The notes beneath the pieces were generated by a model that worked only from the letters and a program-made list of their open reading frames with translations, was not told the DNA's origin and made no database searches. From Welwitschia mirabilis (taxonomy: Eukaryota; Gnetophyta; Gnetopsida; Welwitschiales), in NCBI GenBank assembly GCA_051453625.1, contig JBOZIK010000001.1, forward strand, positions 137,077,236 through 137,141,235: 64,000 nt of DNA. The letters are read 5' to 3'. Positions 10,591-22,379 of the stretch are shown in pieces. Both the position numbers and the translations under genes were made by a program. How positions within the stretch are numbered: the stretch's first letter is position 1; every line of letters starts with the position of its first letter.

Positions 10591-12189
10591 GAAAAGAAAG
10601 AGAAGGGTTAATAAGTTATGAGGTAAAGTCAAATTCCAGATAGATCTTGCTCATATGCACTACTGAAAAGACAATCTATTCAACACTCAAAGAAAACTTG
10701 TTAAAACCTAAAGAGGAAAAAGTTAAAAATAATGGTATAGTCACCACAAGTTTAAATGATATATCCAAGTCATAATACAAATAAAATAAAAGAAAAAACA
10801 GGTCATAATAGAGAGGTATAGTCACAACAAAAAGGAATTAATCTCAAGGATTTAAGTGATCTATCTAAACCAAAATGTGTAATAAACAAGAAAAAGCCCT
10901 TTCAAACCATGAAAAACATATGCCTACAAGAATAAATAAGGTAATTTATTAAAGGGTTCTTAATGTGAGAAAGGTAAAACTTTAATGTGAAAGGGCCTCT
11001 TTGATTATTAGGTGATGAAAATGTAGATTTATTAGTTTTAAAGTTTGCTTCCAAATTCAGGTCATGATTATGTCCTCTCCAAGGGTAATACCCTTGTCTT
11101 TTGAGGGAGTAAAAGGATAAAAAAGTAAATCACATCAGTGGGGCATTCAAGTGGTTAGCCAATTTTAATTACCTCAGCTATATATCCCTCTTAAGAGAGA
11201 GTACCATGTAATGTTGATGATCTACTTATATATTAGACTCACTAAATAATAAAACTAATTATAGTTATGACTCTCTATTGATTTGGTAGTGAAATCCAAG
11301 TATACCCTACCACTTTTGCCTCTAGCCTTCACCCAATATACCCTTGATTATCAAGGCATATGCGACAATCTAGACCTCAAGGCACCTAAGACATTTTTAC
11401 TTAAGAGAGAAATGGCTATTTATATGACCCAAACTTTATAGTTAAGACAGTTAAGACTGCACAACAAGCTTAGAGGATAGTATAACCTGACATAGATCTC
11501 TATCTATATAAGGATCCCCATGCCTACCACTAATCAAGACTTATTACTAGGGTAAAATGTGATGTGTTTAGGGGGTAAAAGTAATTTCCAATTTTAAACT
11601 TAGTCATAAAAAATTAAAATTTAAGTGTAAGAAAGAAAAAAGAAAACAACACTAAGAACACACAAAAGGATAGGGTTTAATTTGGTATAGTTAAGCTAAG
11701 TGGATGTTTCTCAACATTCCAAACTTAGCTTAATCTATCCAAATTATAAAAATAGTCTAAATAATAGAAAAATCAAGTTAAGTAAATCTTGCTCACATCC
11801 CGAACTCAAATTAATAAGGAAAAAAGGTTAAGAGCTTACAATTTGCAAAACAATTACCCAAAAACTCAAAAAAATTGAAAAAATAGCCCAAACTAATAAA
11901 AAAGCTAAAACTGCTAATGTGTGCAAAACAAGGCTACTGGCTAGGATTGACTCAATCAAATTGCATGTGTATGAGAATGAATAACAACAAAGCAACTGCT
12001 CATTAATTCTGCATGTGTGTAGAATATTAAAGTAAGTTAGCACAAATCTTGCAAAATTTTAGTTTTTCACCCTATGAAGAACCAAACCTGTTACCTTTAG
12101 GTTGGTAAGTAATAATCTTAACTACTGCATTGATAATTTACTTTTCATTATAAATGCAAAAGGAATATATTTAAAGTTTTATAATGAAC
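10591..12189. other. Leader or inserted DNA in copia A, unassigned
   Basis: This lies between the primer site and gag of copia A, where a leader of a few hundred bases is expected. The 11020-11640 part does not look like the rest (phrases like GGTAATACCC and GTATACCCTACC). It may be a separate insertion, but I found no terminal repeats. Confidence 0.3.
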
Positions 12190-13240
12190 GATTAATAGAG
12201 GACCTGATCTCTATGATATATAATAAAGAAAGTGACCAAGCTCCGAGTTCAGAGAACAAATAAAAGTAGGACCACAGAGAACCACAAAAAAGGCAAAGCT
12301 GCAGAAGGTACAGAATGCTAACAGACAATCATAGATAAGGTGGATCCAGTAATATGACTCGTAAGTAGAGTTGATCAGAACACAGAAGAACACGGGCAGG
12401 GCACAGTGTAGCTGAGAAACATGAGAGACCAGATCGGTGGCCGAAGGGTCAAGGCCTATCAGCGCAGTAGAGAGAACTGATGCATAGTAAGTATAGAAGC
12501 CATGAAGATAGGGACTATAAGATCCAGCAGGACAATGGTAAAAGAGCTCAAATTGGTAGATGTCGGATGAAGTGTAAGTGATAGGCATGCAGAAGGTTAA
12601 GGCAGATTGGTAAGTGCAAGGGATGGCTGAGCAGAGCTGAGGCGAATCCAATGGAGATCTTGATAGAGAGTAGAACTACATAGATAGATAGTAGTGGTAT
12701 GACAGGCATAAGTGATAGGTAATATAGGTGGAAAGAGGTGCATGATAATGTAGATCAGACAAGAGCACAACAAATAGTGGAATCATGGCTGAGGTAGAGG
12801 CTGGGAAGAAATAGTTGATAGTAAAAACAAAGTGGCACAAAGAGCACAGGCAAGAACCATCAGAGAGTAACCATGATGCAGATACAAATCAGGCATAAAT
12901 ACGATCAGCATGGTAGCTCCAACAAATAATACAGAGATTTATAGAAGGTAGACGAATAGGAGGAAAAGGTTAATGCGGTGCACCAGGAACCAGGGTGGGC
13001 AACAATAATAGAAGCCAGATGAAGATTCTATGCTTGAGTACTGCCAAGTTGTACATGATATACTATGTTTCAAGCACATATGCGATCAATAGAAGAAGAT
13101 TAAAGAACACACTTCACAAGCTAGATGGTAGCGATGCTGGCATATAAAGTGCAAGTGAGGAGATCTAATCACTTACTGTAGGGTAAGGGTCAATGTAGGT
13201 CAACCCTGCAAACACCCTACAAAAAGATGTAAAAAAGAAG
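12190..13240 (-). other. GC-richer, strand-asymmetric segment inside copia A
   Basis: Base composition changes sharply here. The plus strand is purine-rich (many GATAGTAG, GCAGAG and AAGATAGG phrases) and the minus strand is C/T-rich. CpG sites such as those in CACGGGCAG and GGCCGAAGG are kept, though they are scarce elsewhere. A 146-codon minus-strand open frame (12211-12651) fits chance in a pyrimidine-rich strand and resembles no family I know. AGGGTCAATGTAGGTCAACCC at 13187-13207 can fold as a hairpin near the right edge. The segment looks younger than, or protected from, the decay around it. Confidence 0.5.
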
Positions 13241-13566
13241 GTAGATTTAAAGAAAGTAATTTTCAGTAATTGCAAAAATAATGCCAAATATATAGGTTAA
13301 GGTAAAATAATGGCATTTGGCATTTTACTATAGTTACCCACAAACGTCTACAAAAGGTAATATATGAAAAAACTATAGAATCTTAAATGAAGAGAACTAC
13401 AAATAGATTTATGTAAAATCCTAGATCTAAGTTTATAAATCTAACAAAAAATCCAAAAAAAGGGCATATGAAGAGACTTGCAAAATGATGTAAAGGGTAT
13501 GCAAAAGGTAACAAGAAGCATAAATACTCAAGGAGTTTCCAAGAAGCTTTAGGAACCTTAGTCTAG

Positions 13567-13580
13567 AAGCTTTGATACAC
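13567..13580 (-). other. Primer-binding site of copia A (initiator Met tRNA type)
   Basis: AGCTTTGATACAC just inside the right LTR differs by a few bases from the complement of the usual copia primer site (GCTCTGATACCA). Confidence 0.65.
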
Positions 13581-13581
13581 T

Positions 13582-13755
13582 TGTTAGAAAATAAGAATGC
13601 CCAAAAATAAAGAGTACAAGATTTCCAAATTATAAATTTTGTTTCTCCTCTTTTTACCACTTATTCAATAAACAGCTTGTTAAATAAATAAGCACACCAC
13701 TAGGATTTTCACATATCCCTATGCATGAAACCATAGTATGTACTAGCCTTTCACA
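13582..13755 (-). repeat. 5' LTR of copia A (right copy)
   Basis: It starts TGTTAGAAAATAAGAATGCCC and ends TTTCACA. It aligns with 8062-8235 over its whole 174 bp with scattered, mostly transition differences. Confidence 0.85.
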
Positions 13756-14604
13756 GTTTGAACATTAATTTCCTTCTCCACTAACCCTAGGAAATTCAAA
13801 TACATCATTCTTTTAATACATACATATCTTGTGACAGTGTGTAGGTTTCAACTTTTTTTCCTTTTTAGATTAGCTAATATATATATATATATATCTAAAG
13901 TATGGATCACTAGTTATGAATTTTTTAAGAAAAACTGATAGATTTAATGTGATGGTTATGGCTAACATGCATCACATGCAGCTTAGGATGTCTATAACTT
14001 TTTTCTCATTTTCTAGGGTATACTATAGTTTAAAGTATTATTCTACAAGTAGTTTACCCCATCTTCTTTATCGCATGTTCAGAAGAGGTTGTTTCTTGAA
14101 ATACTCTAAGATTTTGTAATTTATTTTAAGAAAGAACTTTCCTCCTAGTAGATATTGTCTCTAAACCTTTAGTGCATGCATAAGGGCCAGTAATTCAAGG
14201 TCATGAATGGGGTAGTTCCTCTCATGTTGGTTCAGTTTCCATGATTCATAGTCGATGACTCAATCATCTTGACTTAGCCCAGCTTCTCTACCTTTGGTGA
14301 AAGCATCAATAGTAATGCTAAATTTTTTATTCATATCTACAATCTTGAGGACAGATGTAGTTGTAAGCAATAACTTTAGTTGGAGAAATTCTTTTGTGTA
14401 TTTATTCGCAAAATTATATGCATACATAGATTTGGTTAAATTTATAAGTAGCATTGTGAGCTGAGAGAATCCTAAAATGAATTTTTGATGAAAGCCAGCA
14501 AACCCTAGAAATCTTAAACTTGCATAGCATCTTTTAATTTTGACCATTCCCTTATGGCCTATACTTTAGTTGGATTAGTTGCAATTCTTTATTGAAAATG
14601 ACAT
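13756..14604 (-). pseudogene. Chromovirus RT C-terminus and RNase H
   Basis: On the minus strand from 14604 down: NPTKV*AIREW, with the stop at a usual Gln. Then comes the connection domain (FLGFAGFHQKF at about 14515-14480) and the RNase H start (ITIDAFTKG; the catalytic Asp is kept). HDLELLALMHALKV-type and HALKVWRQYLL-type phrases follow at about 14210-14130. This is standard Ty3/gypsy order. RNase H removes the RNA strand during copying. The frame shifts at least twice. The right end abuts the copia B LTR at 14605 and the left end abuts copia A at 13755. Confidence 0.8.
13876..13896. repeat. (TA)n microsatellite
   Basis: A run of about ten TA units within the chromovirus flank of copia A. 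Confidence 0.9.
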
Positions 14605-14897
14605 TGTTGAAATTAAGCCTAAAAAAGTGGTTCTTAGAATAGAGAGAATAAGGAGAGGATATCACACTATTACATTACTACATACAAGCAAGAAGGGTAT
14701 GCTTTAAATACATGAAATGAGGCTAATACTAGCATATATAAGAACTGAAAAACTAGGGGAGAAAATTGTGGAAATAATTTAGAGAATCCTTTTTTAAGAA
14801 AACCTAATCTATAAGCTTTAATCCTATCAAGTCTAGAATAGACTTTTTACAATCAAATAAGAATTAGTAAAAATATATGACTGAAGAACCTAAAAAT
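14605..14897 (-). repeat. 3' LTR of copia B (left copy)
   Basis: It begins TGTTGAAATTAAGCCTAAAA. The partner at 19655 begins TGTTCAAATTAAGCCTAGAA. Matching continues through AAAACCTAATCTA.AAGCTT to the end. The end is placed just before AATTCCCCTCT, a purine-tract complement. Confidence 0.85.
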
Positions 14898-15228
14898 CCT
14901 TTAATTCCCCTCTATGGTTGTGAGGTCATATATATTGAAAAAAAAAAAACATTGATCCTTCAATCTTTCCTATGCTAGACATTTGGTGAAGACATCTACA
15001 ACATGATATTCAAATCGAACATGTACCATTTTAACATCTCCTTTCTAAACAACATCACGAACATGATGATCATTAATTGGAGTGTATTTGGTTTTCCCAT
15101 GNNNNNNNNNNNNNNNNNNNNNNNNNNNNNNNNNNNNNNNNNNNNNNNNNNNNNNNNNNNNNNNNNNNNNNNNNNNNNNNNNNNNNNNNNNNNNNNNNNN
15201 NNNNNNNNNNNNNNNNNNNNNNNNNNNN

Positions 15229-16470
15229 ACATTATAACATACTTAGCTTATACTGTTAATAATGAAATTTATCTTTGCTTCTTTAAATTCCAAGAAATCA
15301 AGCAATTTATGTAAAAGAAATAATATCCAAAAGTAGATTTATCATCATTCTAATCACCTTCCCAATGAGCATCAATAAAACCATACAATTGTTCTCCATC
15401 AGTTTTTACATAAATCAATCCATAGATGATAGTATCACTTATGTATCAAATCACCTTCTTTGCTACTTTCCAATGGAATTCTATAGATTATTGCATGAAA
15501 TAGGATAAATAATTAACTACAAATATGAATTTAGGCCTAGTATGAAATAAATACATTAAGAAATCCATCAAAGAGCAATATTAAGATGGTTCAATTATGA
15601 AAGTAGAATCTACTTTATATAGTTTGGTTCTAAAACTCATTGGGGTAGAACATGGATGATAGTTTTGCATATTAAAATTTTCTAAAACATGCATTACATA
15701 ATTTCTTTATGAAATGATTATTTGCCTATAAGCTTAAGTGATTTCAAAACCAACAAAAAAAGAAGAAAGAAAGCTCTTCCAAATGTAACATTTCAAATTC
15801 ATTTTTCATTACTTTAACAAACCATCTTTGAAGAGGTTGTGAATTTGAAAAGTAAAATAAGTCATTAAAATAAAGAATTACTATGAGAAATATTTCATTA
15901 TAAAGTTGAAATTTGTAAACAGTTGATTGATTAATCAGTGGTCAAAATCCTTTATGCTTAAGGAAAGAGTTAATTCAAATCAATCATGCTCAAGGAGCTT
16001 ATTTCAAATCATATAAATCTTTGTAAAGCTTGTTCACTTTTTGTTCTTCATCTTCAGTGGTAAATGCTTTTGACTATTCAATGTATACTTTCTTATCCAA
16101 ATTTTCATTTAAGAATGTAGATGCAACATTCATTTGATGCACAACAAGTTCATGGTAAATAATAAAAGAAAAAAACATTCGAATTGTTTTAATACATGAA
16201 ATAGGAGTAAAGCTTTCAACAAAATTAATATCTTTCTATTAAAGATATCCTTTGATCCTAAAGCACACTTTGAACTTTGTAATCTCCCCATTTTGATCTT
16301 GTTTGACTACATACATCCACTTTAGCCTAATAACACCTTGATCTTTAGGTTTTAGAACTGAGCTTCATGTATGATTCCTTTCGATTTGTCTAATTTATAT
16401 CTCCATTGATGCCATCCAATGTGGGTTATCTTGTGTAGTACTAAAACACGTCAATTTTCATTTCATGTTC
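15229..16470 (-). pseudogene. Copia B reverse transcriptase and RNase H
   Basis: The minus strand from about 16440 reads HWMASMEI, then LKWMYVVKQDQNGEI (the K.KWVYK..NG block), then NVASTFLNENLDKKVYIE (the NVKTAFLNG block) near 16140. VNKLYKDLYDLK follows near 16010 (the LYGLKQAPR block). Further down, LYGFIDAHWEGD-like RNase H/ADWA sequence appears near 15390-15340. This enzyme copies element RNA into DNA in cytoplasmic particles. Stops are again at Gln or Trp positions. The 127 N gap (15102-15228) removes part of RNase H. Confidence 0.8.
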
Positions 16471-17900
16471 TCCCCATTTGCTGCAAGAAGGCATTGTTCT
16501 TCATATGAAAGAAGAGCATGTGGATTTGGCATAGAGGAGGACCATATCATGCTTACTGTCTTATAAATGGTTGACTGTGATCATCATCAAAAATTTATGA
16601 TTTGGGATGATATTATTTTAGTTACTTATTATCGGAACTATGAAAAAGAATAGACACATCATGGTGAAAAACTAGAGGCATATCCTTACCAAAGACTAAA
16701 AACAATGGTAGAGACACAACCATTTGGTTTTGTTTGTATGATATGGAGAATAATAAAGGTGGAGTAGAAGATATTACAAGTGGAAAATGAGTTGTAGAAG
16801 CAATCAAGGTAGAAACAGAGTCACTGAAATGATATTGAGGAGATGGAGCATTTAAGAACTTATTAATATTGCATTTTTCAAAATGTGGATAGTAAAATTG
16901 GTCCTTGCAAAACAAGGTCCTATAGTCCACTATATTACATATGACAATTGTGTTGTTTGTGGTAAGATCATTATCAAAAGCTTATTCTAAAGAAAGTATG
17001 TTTCTAATTATGCATGAATGCTTACTAGTAGTGTTAGAAGAAGCTCAATCATTGCTAAGGAATGAGACATGTATTCCTTTGTCAATGGAAGATGAAAGAC
17101 TAAATTCTGGAAGCTCACTAAAAATAGTATGCTACACTAATGAAGTTAAAGATTCTAATCTATTTTTAGAGGATAATTAGAGAAAACTAGATAAGCATAA
17201 GTAAGAACATTTCAAGGAATTGGGAATAAAAGGAGAAGATGTCTTTATGAACAAAGAAGATGAATAATTGAAAGCTATTTTTAATGCATGGGAAGAGATG
17301 GTTTGCATAGGAGACTAGATCACACATGCTAGCCATTTACCAATGCTAGACTGTGTTGAAAACAAAGATGAAGAATAATTAGATGACTGCAGTAGGTCAA
17401 AATGATATGTAAACATTTAATAAGGATATGCTAAGAATTCCATTTTCGTAGAGACACCATTAGATGAAGTATGAATAATCAGTGTTGTTAGGTTGGATTT
17501 TTATATTCAACATAAGTTGATGAGGCTATAGTAAAAGAGCACCTTAGTAATGTTGATGATAAATCAGCCTATATAAAAGGCTATGCATCTATGTGTAAAA
17601 AGGAGGTATTAAAACCATTAAAAAAGATCTATGCCATTGTTAGTGATAATTATACTATTAAAGAGGTTAATGCTATTGAGAATCACTACATTGGTGATGA
17701 AACAAAAGTGTGAAGAGGTGCTACTATTATTGTAATTAAGTTAGCAAGCTATGCCATAGTGAAGGAGCTAGTAGTATGGAAAAGTGTAGTAGAAGAATTA
17801 CGGAATTATAGTGTGAAAGGTGTTAATACTAATAAAAAAATGCTATGCTGGTAGAATAATTTTCTTGAGTTGAACACATTTTTGAGTTTCAAATTCAACT
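16471..17900 (-). pseudogene. Copia B hinge and integrase C-terminal region
   Basis: The stretch between integrase core and RT. A minus-strand frame at 16622-16930 is rich in Ser, Pro and Leu (for example SPQYHFSDSVSTL), as expected of the variable hinge between copia integrase and RT. From 17200 to 17850 the reading is poor, and repeated GAAG/TAGT phrases on the plus strand suggest expansion or rearrangement. Confidence 0.45.
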
Positions 17901-18590
17901 TTGAATTCTTCCAGATAGCCAAAATCTTGATGTTTTATTTGTAGAAAATAGCTTCATGTTATTTGAGAATCATCATCAATGATTAAAAGCATATATATAC
18001 CTTTACCATTACTCAAGGTTTGCATTATTTCATAAAGATCAATGTGTACTAGATCTAGACAATGCAAATAAACTTATTATCTTTGGGAAAAAGGTAATCT
18101 ATGTGACTATGAAATCATGCAAATTTTATAATTACTATGTTTAGTAAGATTTAAGTCATGCATTCCATGTATCAATTCTTTCTTATGCATATCCTTTAGC
18201 ATTTAGAAATTTAAGTATCCAAGATGAGTATGCCAAAGAAAATTTTAATCTTTAGTTGCTAAAAGATGTTTGACATCATTTTAAGTCTGTACTACAAACA
18301 TCTTATTTGATGTCATAGGAAAAGTAGTAACTTTCTCTCCACTATCCTTCAAGATCATGCAATGATTCTTTTTAAATTACATATGATAATCATTGTAATA
18401 CATTTTGTCAATACTTAAAAGATTTTAAGTCAAAGTAGATATGTAATAAATATTAAAAATCAATAATCTATTACTAGACTTAGAAAGAAATGTAAAAGAG
18501 CTAATACCTTTGATGGTAACCTTCTTTCCATTACCAAATAGAACTTTTCTATCATAGGAATGAATATTTGAGAGAAATCTTTTATTTTTA
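17901..18590 (-). pseudogene. Copia B integrase N-terminal part
   Basis: This lies directly after the protease in minus-strand order. Near 18200-18130 the phrases HLGYLNF and HGMHDLNLT are readable, which match the GAG-pre-integrase region (HR.GH....L..L....M), with changes. Integrase core motifs could not be verified base by base. Confidence 0.5.
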
Positions 18591-18790
18591 GTTATGGGGT
18601 TACTGTAACCACTATCAAGATACCAAACATCATTAGCATTATTCTTAGAATATCATTAAAAATATGGTACTTCATCCTAAATGAAGAATAATTTAATGCC
18701 TTATTTTTCCTGCATGCAAAACAAATTCTTTTATTTTTACATTCCTTGATCTTTTTCTTTCTTGAAACATTGTGTTCTAACATGATTTAA
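18591..18790 (-). pseudogene. Copia B zinc knuckle and aspartic protease
   Basis: On the minus strand, a knuckle remnant (CFACRKNKALNY, about 18725-18690) is followed by the protease active-site block DVWYLDSGYSN at about 18635-18600. The catalytic Asp-Ser-Gly is intact (codons at 18608-18616), while the next Cys of the family motif is Tyr (a G-to-A change). The protease would cut the gag-pol polyprotein. The surrounding frame is broken. Confidence 0.7.
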
Positions 18791-19640
18791 CATCTTATAG
18801 TAAGTGAAAAACTTATTTCATTTTCCATTCCTATGTTTGAATTTCTTCTTTTGACCTCCTTTCCCATGAATATTTTCTTAAGAGCTAGAGTAATTGCTTG
18901 ATGAATTCTAAAAAACTTTCTTCTTATGGAAGTTTCAAGTACTTACTTAACTCTTAAATGCATGTGCAACATTGCTATTATGATTTTTCATCCTTTTCTC
19001 ATATGTCTTTAGGATTTTAATGAGCTTAATCATGGTTATTTTTGAAAGATTACATGCTTTCTTAATTGTAAATATGATAGGATCAAATAATCTAGACAAA
19101 CTATGTAAAACTTTTATGATAATTACTAAGTCATTAAGCTTGTAATTTACTAAATGTAGACCATTTATGATCTCCTACACTCTATTAATAAATTGATTAT
19201 CAGATTTTAAGTCTTCTATTTCTAAATATTTAAATTATCTTCATAGCATTTAAATCTTCACAACTTAGACTTTAGCAAATCCTTTGTAAAAATTCTAAAT
19301 ATTTTCAAGCTTCCTTTCATTTCTTGTGCTCAGCAATCTTTAGACAAATTATTCTATCAAAACTAGTTTGAATGATGAATAAATATTTCACATCTACCTT
19401 CTTCTGTAGACACAAGTTCTTTTTAGAATCATCATCTAATCTTTAAATGCAGTAATATCCACCACATCTATGAAATCTATCATGACTAGATCCCATAGAT
19501 ATTGTGAAATAAGAAATGTCCTCATTTGGATGGCCTAGTATTCATAGTTATTACAATTGAATATTGGAACCTAAACTAGAACATAGCCTATACCATTCAA
19601 TATGTTCATAGCATAAATTTGTAAACAATCTTCACCACAA
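18791..19640 (-). pseudogene. Copia B gag remnant
   Basis: Position and reading (phrases such as LIKILKTYEKRMKNH near 19000-18960 and LDLRLKFYEIM-like sequence near 19150) match the UBN2-type gag of copia elements. Several stops and frameshifts are present. Confidence 0.5.
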
Positions 19641-19654
19641 TCTCTCATAACAAA
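19641..19654 (-). other. Primer-binding site of copia B (initiator Met tRNA type)
   Basis: TCTCTCATAACAAA precedes the LTR. The common copia junction reads GCTCTGATACCA before TGTTGA, so this is the same site with several substitutions. Confidence 0.6.
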
Positions 19655-19948
19655 TGTTCAAATTAAGCCTAGAAAAGTGGTTCTTAGAAGAGAGAAAACA
19701 AGGAGAGAATATCATACTATTACATCACTACACAGAATCAAGAAGGCTATGCCTTAAATACATGAGATGAGGCTAATAAGAGCACAGATAAGCATTGATA
19801 AATTAGGGAAGAAAAATGTGAAAATAATTTAAACAATAATTTTTTAAGAAAACCTAATCTAGAAGCTTCAATCCTATTAAGTCTAAAATAGACTTTATTA
19901 TAACTAAATAAGAATCAGTAAAAATATTTAACCAAAGGAGTGAAAACN
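19655..19948 (-). repeat. 5' LTR of copia B (right copy)
   Basis: It aligns with 14605-14897 along its length. Differences are frequent, so the insertion is old. It ends at or just beyond the edge of the gap at 19948. Confidence 0.85.
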
Positions 19949-19993
19949 NNNNNNNNNNNNNNNNNNNNNNNNNNNNNNNNNNNNNNNNNNNNN

Positions 19994-20520
19994 CATTTGC
20001 TTAGTTTAGCTTTGAAATCATGTTGAGCCAATACCTATAAAACTTACTTGAGGTGTGTACTATAGTTGTCTTGACTTTTGAAGCATACTAGGATATCATA
20101 CAAGAATACAATTTAAACTTATCTAAGTAAGGTTGAAAGATGTCATTTAACACACTCATGAAAGTAGTGGGAACATTTGTTAAATTGAAGGGAATTACTA
20201 TAAATTCATAGTACTCATATCTTGTTTTAAAGGTGGTTTTATAAATATCTTCTTCTTTTATGAAGATTTCATGATATTCATACTTTAAGTCAAATTTTAA
20301 GAATAATTTGACTTATTAGATTTAATCCAATAAATCATCAATTCTTGTTAAAGATACCCATTTTTAATGATCATTTATTTAGCTAAATGTAGTTAATCTA
20401 ATCATAAGGTAACATATATTTTCTTCACAAAGAGTATAAGGGATCTTTAAGGTAATACATTATGATGAATCTTACCTTTTAAGAGTAGCTGTTCGATTTG
20501 TACTTTTAATTTTCTTAATT
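19994..20520 (-). pseudogene. Chromovirus reverse transcriptase, N-terminal part
   Basis: The minus strand reads RIDDLLD, KFDLKYEYHEI, KEEDIYKTTFKTRYEYYEF, VIPFNLTNVPTTFM and NDIFQPYLDKF in order (20340 down to 20100). It then reads FLYDILV, where the family has an Asp-Asp pair, and last VLAQHDFKAKLSK (20035-19996). The reading resumes at 14604 with NPTKV, so copia B sits inside this domain. The first catalytic Asp (in FDL) is kept and the first Asp of the YxDD-type box is Tyr. Confidence 0.85.
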
Positions 20521-22350
20521 CTATTACTGAGAACTAGTAGGGAGTTCATGTTATTGGTTGCACTATAGAAATTAGATCAGTGACATGCTGTACTTTGCTC
20601 TTTAGTAGTAAAGTATTATAATTTTTAAACATACTAGAAAATTCTTGTAGATCTATAGTAAGAAAGTCATATTTATAGCTTTCTACCTAAATCAAGATGA
20701 TGAAAATCTATTTTCTTTTAATAGCTTTACTGATCTACTTGGGTGAGATCAAGGATACTCTTTTATTTTCTCCCTTTCTCTTTAAGTTTTAATATTTAAA
20801 TAAAGTCATTTGTAATAGAATGCATTGATGAAAATTAATTTAGATATTATATCTAATGAACAAAAGAATTTCTAAAATAGCATGATATTCTCCAATGTGA
20901 AAAATATAGAACGTGTTTCTAAAATATAAGTCATGAATGGTATAACTAATGAGGATGATAGTTCCATTCTGCATCAGAAAACTATCTCCTATAACCCCTA
21001 TTATTTATTTTATTATTTTAAAGGATTAATGTTTAATCTATAGAATAATGTTAAAGAGATAAAATTATGCAAGACACCACTATATACTAGAAATAAAACA
21101 AAGAAAGGTAAAATTTAACCATGTATTCTTAAAATAGAGTATTGGTTATGAGTCATACCTATTTGAATGGTGACATATAATCTTTTAGATAATGGAGCTA
21201 AACTTTGTAATTCTTAGGGCTAATTATTTTGAGAAATATTTGTTGCTTAAGCTCTGGATAGATAATTCCTAGTAATGTATCATTTCTTACTATACTCATG
21301 GCAGGTGATGTTGGTCTTCAATGTATTAAAAGGCAATGGCATTTTTTCCAAATTGAATTTATTTACCTGAGGGTTGTGAAAATCATTCCATCAATTATCT
21401 TACCCTTAAAGGTAGTGTTTTAACTTATAGTAGGCATCTTCAATTCCAAAGTATAAAGGATACTTCAGAGTTTGAGTGGTAATGTATCAATGAAACTATT
21501 GATTATCTACTTCTTTAAGAAATTATTTTAATATTTCATAAGACACTAGAATTTAGAATAGTATTCATTAAGTAAGTGTTCTCCAAGATGGAGGCATTGG
21601 AATTCCACCATTTAATCTTCTATAAAATCCTTAAGGATACATTTCTTTTTGAACTTCTCCATGAAGGTATTATAAGGTAGTTGTTAAGGGTACTTTTTAG
21701 TAATGAGATCATCATTCCTATGAATTTTATATAAGAAAGGTAATGGTATATTCACATATTCATTCTGGTGAAACATTTTGAAGGTTAAAATAATTTTATA
21801 TTTACTGGAGCTATGAAATAGCTTCTTCACTTATTCTAACTTTTCCTTCATATGTTTTAAGGTGTATTATTTTAGCAATTTTTTCTCCTTCTTATTATTC
21901 TATACTGGAGCTATTTACTCAACTAGATAAGAAGACTTAAATATTAGCCTCTATATTTAGTAGTTTCATCTAGAGCTTCTAAAGATCGACTATACTACAT
22001 GAAGTGGTTTGCCCTGATGTGGAGAGTTGATCTTGGGATGACTTAGGAGCCTGCTTAATGGGTCATTTTTTTAAGTAAGAGAGAAGGTTATTAAGCTTAC
22101 TAGTAATAAGTTTATTCTAAGAGAAAATGTGGTCCAATTATGTCTTCATCTCATCCATTCTTTCATTCAACCTTTATTTCATGATGCACAGTTGGTTCTA
22201 AATCCTTTTGAACTCATACACCTCTTTCCTTTTTACTTTTCTTCATAAGATTAGTTTCCCCTTTCTTGTAAAGAATTATAACTTTTTTAGTGATATTAGA
22301 AGTATTAGGTATTCTTAACTAAAGGACAATTATTAAATCAGTTAGCAGTT
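20521..22350 (-). pseudogene. Chromovirus protease and gag region (poorly readable)
   Basis: By position upstream of RT this should hold aspartic protease and gag. I could not read a firm catalytic Asp-Ser/Thr-Gly or a zinc knuckle, and stops are dense in all minus-strand frames. The assignment is by element order. Confidence 0.45.
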
Positions 22351-22379
22351 ATCACAATAACTACTAATGAAGTGGGTTC

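Larger units (their letters stand above)
8062..13755 (-). mobile_element. Ty1/copia element A, internally deleted, nested in the chromovirus
   Basis: Two direct repeats of exactly 174 bp bound it (8062-8235 and 13582-13755). An initiator-Met-like primer site (13567-13580) lies inside the right repeat and a purine tract (complement at 8236-8244) inside the left. On the minus strand gag remnants with zinc knuckles (about 10590 to 9615) precede the start of a reverse transcriptase (about 8765-8640). Only about 0.9 kb separates the zinc knuckles from RT, and RT is cut short about 0.4 kb before the LTR. Much of integrase and most of RT/RNase H are therefore missing. About 3 kb of extra DNA lies between primer site and gag. 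No clean target duplication could be read. Confidence 0.8.
14605..19948 (-). mobile_element. Ty1/copia element B, nested in the chromovirus RT
   Basis: Direct repeats of about 293 bp (14605 to about 14897; 19655 to about 19948) bound the element. A primer site complement (19641-19654) lies inside the right repeat and a pyrimidine tract (about 14900-14912) inside the left. Minus-strand domain order is gag, zinc knuckle, protease, integrase, hinge, reverse transcriptase and RNase H, the copia order. It is nearly complete in layout but every domain is broken. The LTR ends at right run into a 46 N gap, so no target duplication can be read. Confidence 0.88.

Noticed and set aside
12211-12651. 146-codon minus-strand open frame as a protein gene
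   Set aside because: It lies in a strongly pyrimidine-skewed strand where stops are rare. No domain, no codon pattern and no neighbour supports it.
8057-13760. Target duplication of copia A
   Set aside because: The flanks AATTCA (8056-8061) and GTTTG (13756-13760) do not match. The site has either decayed or was changed by recombination.
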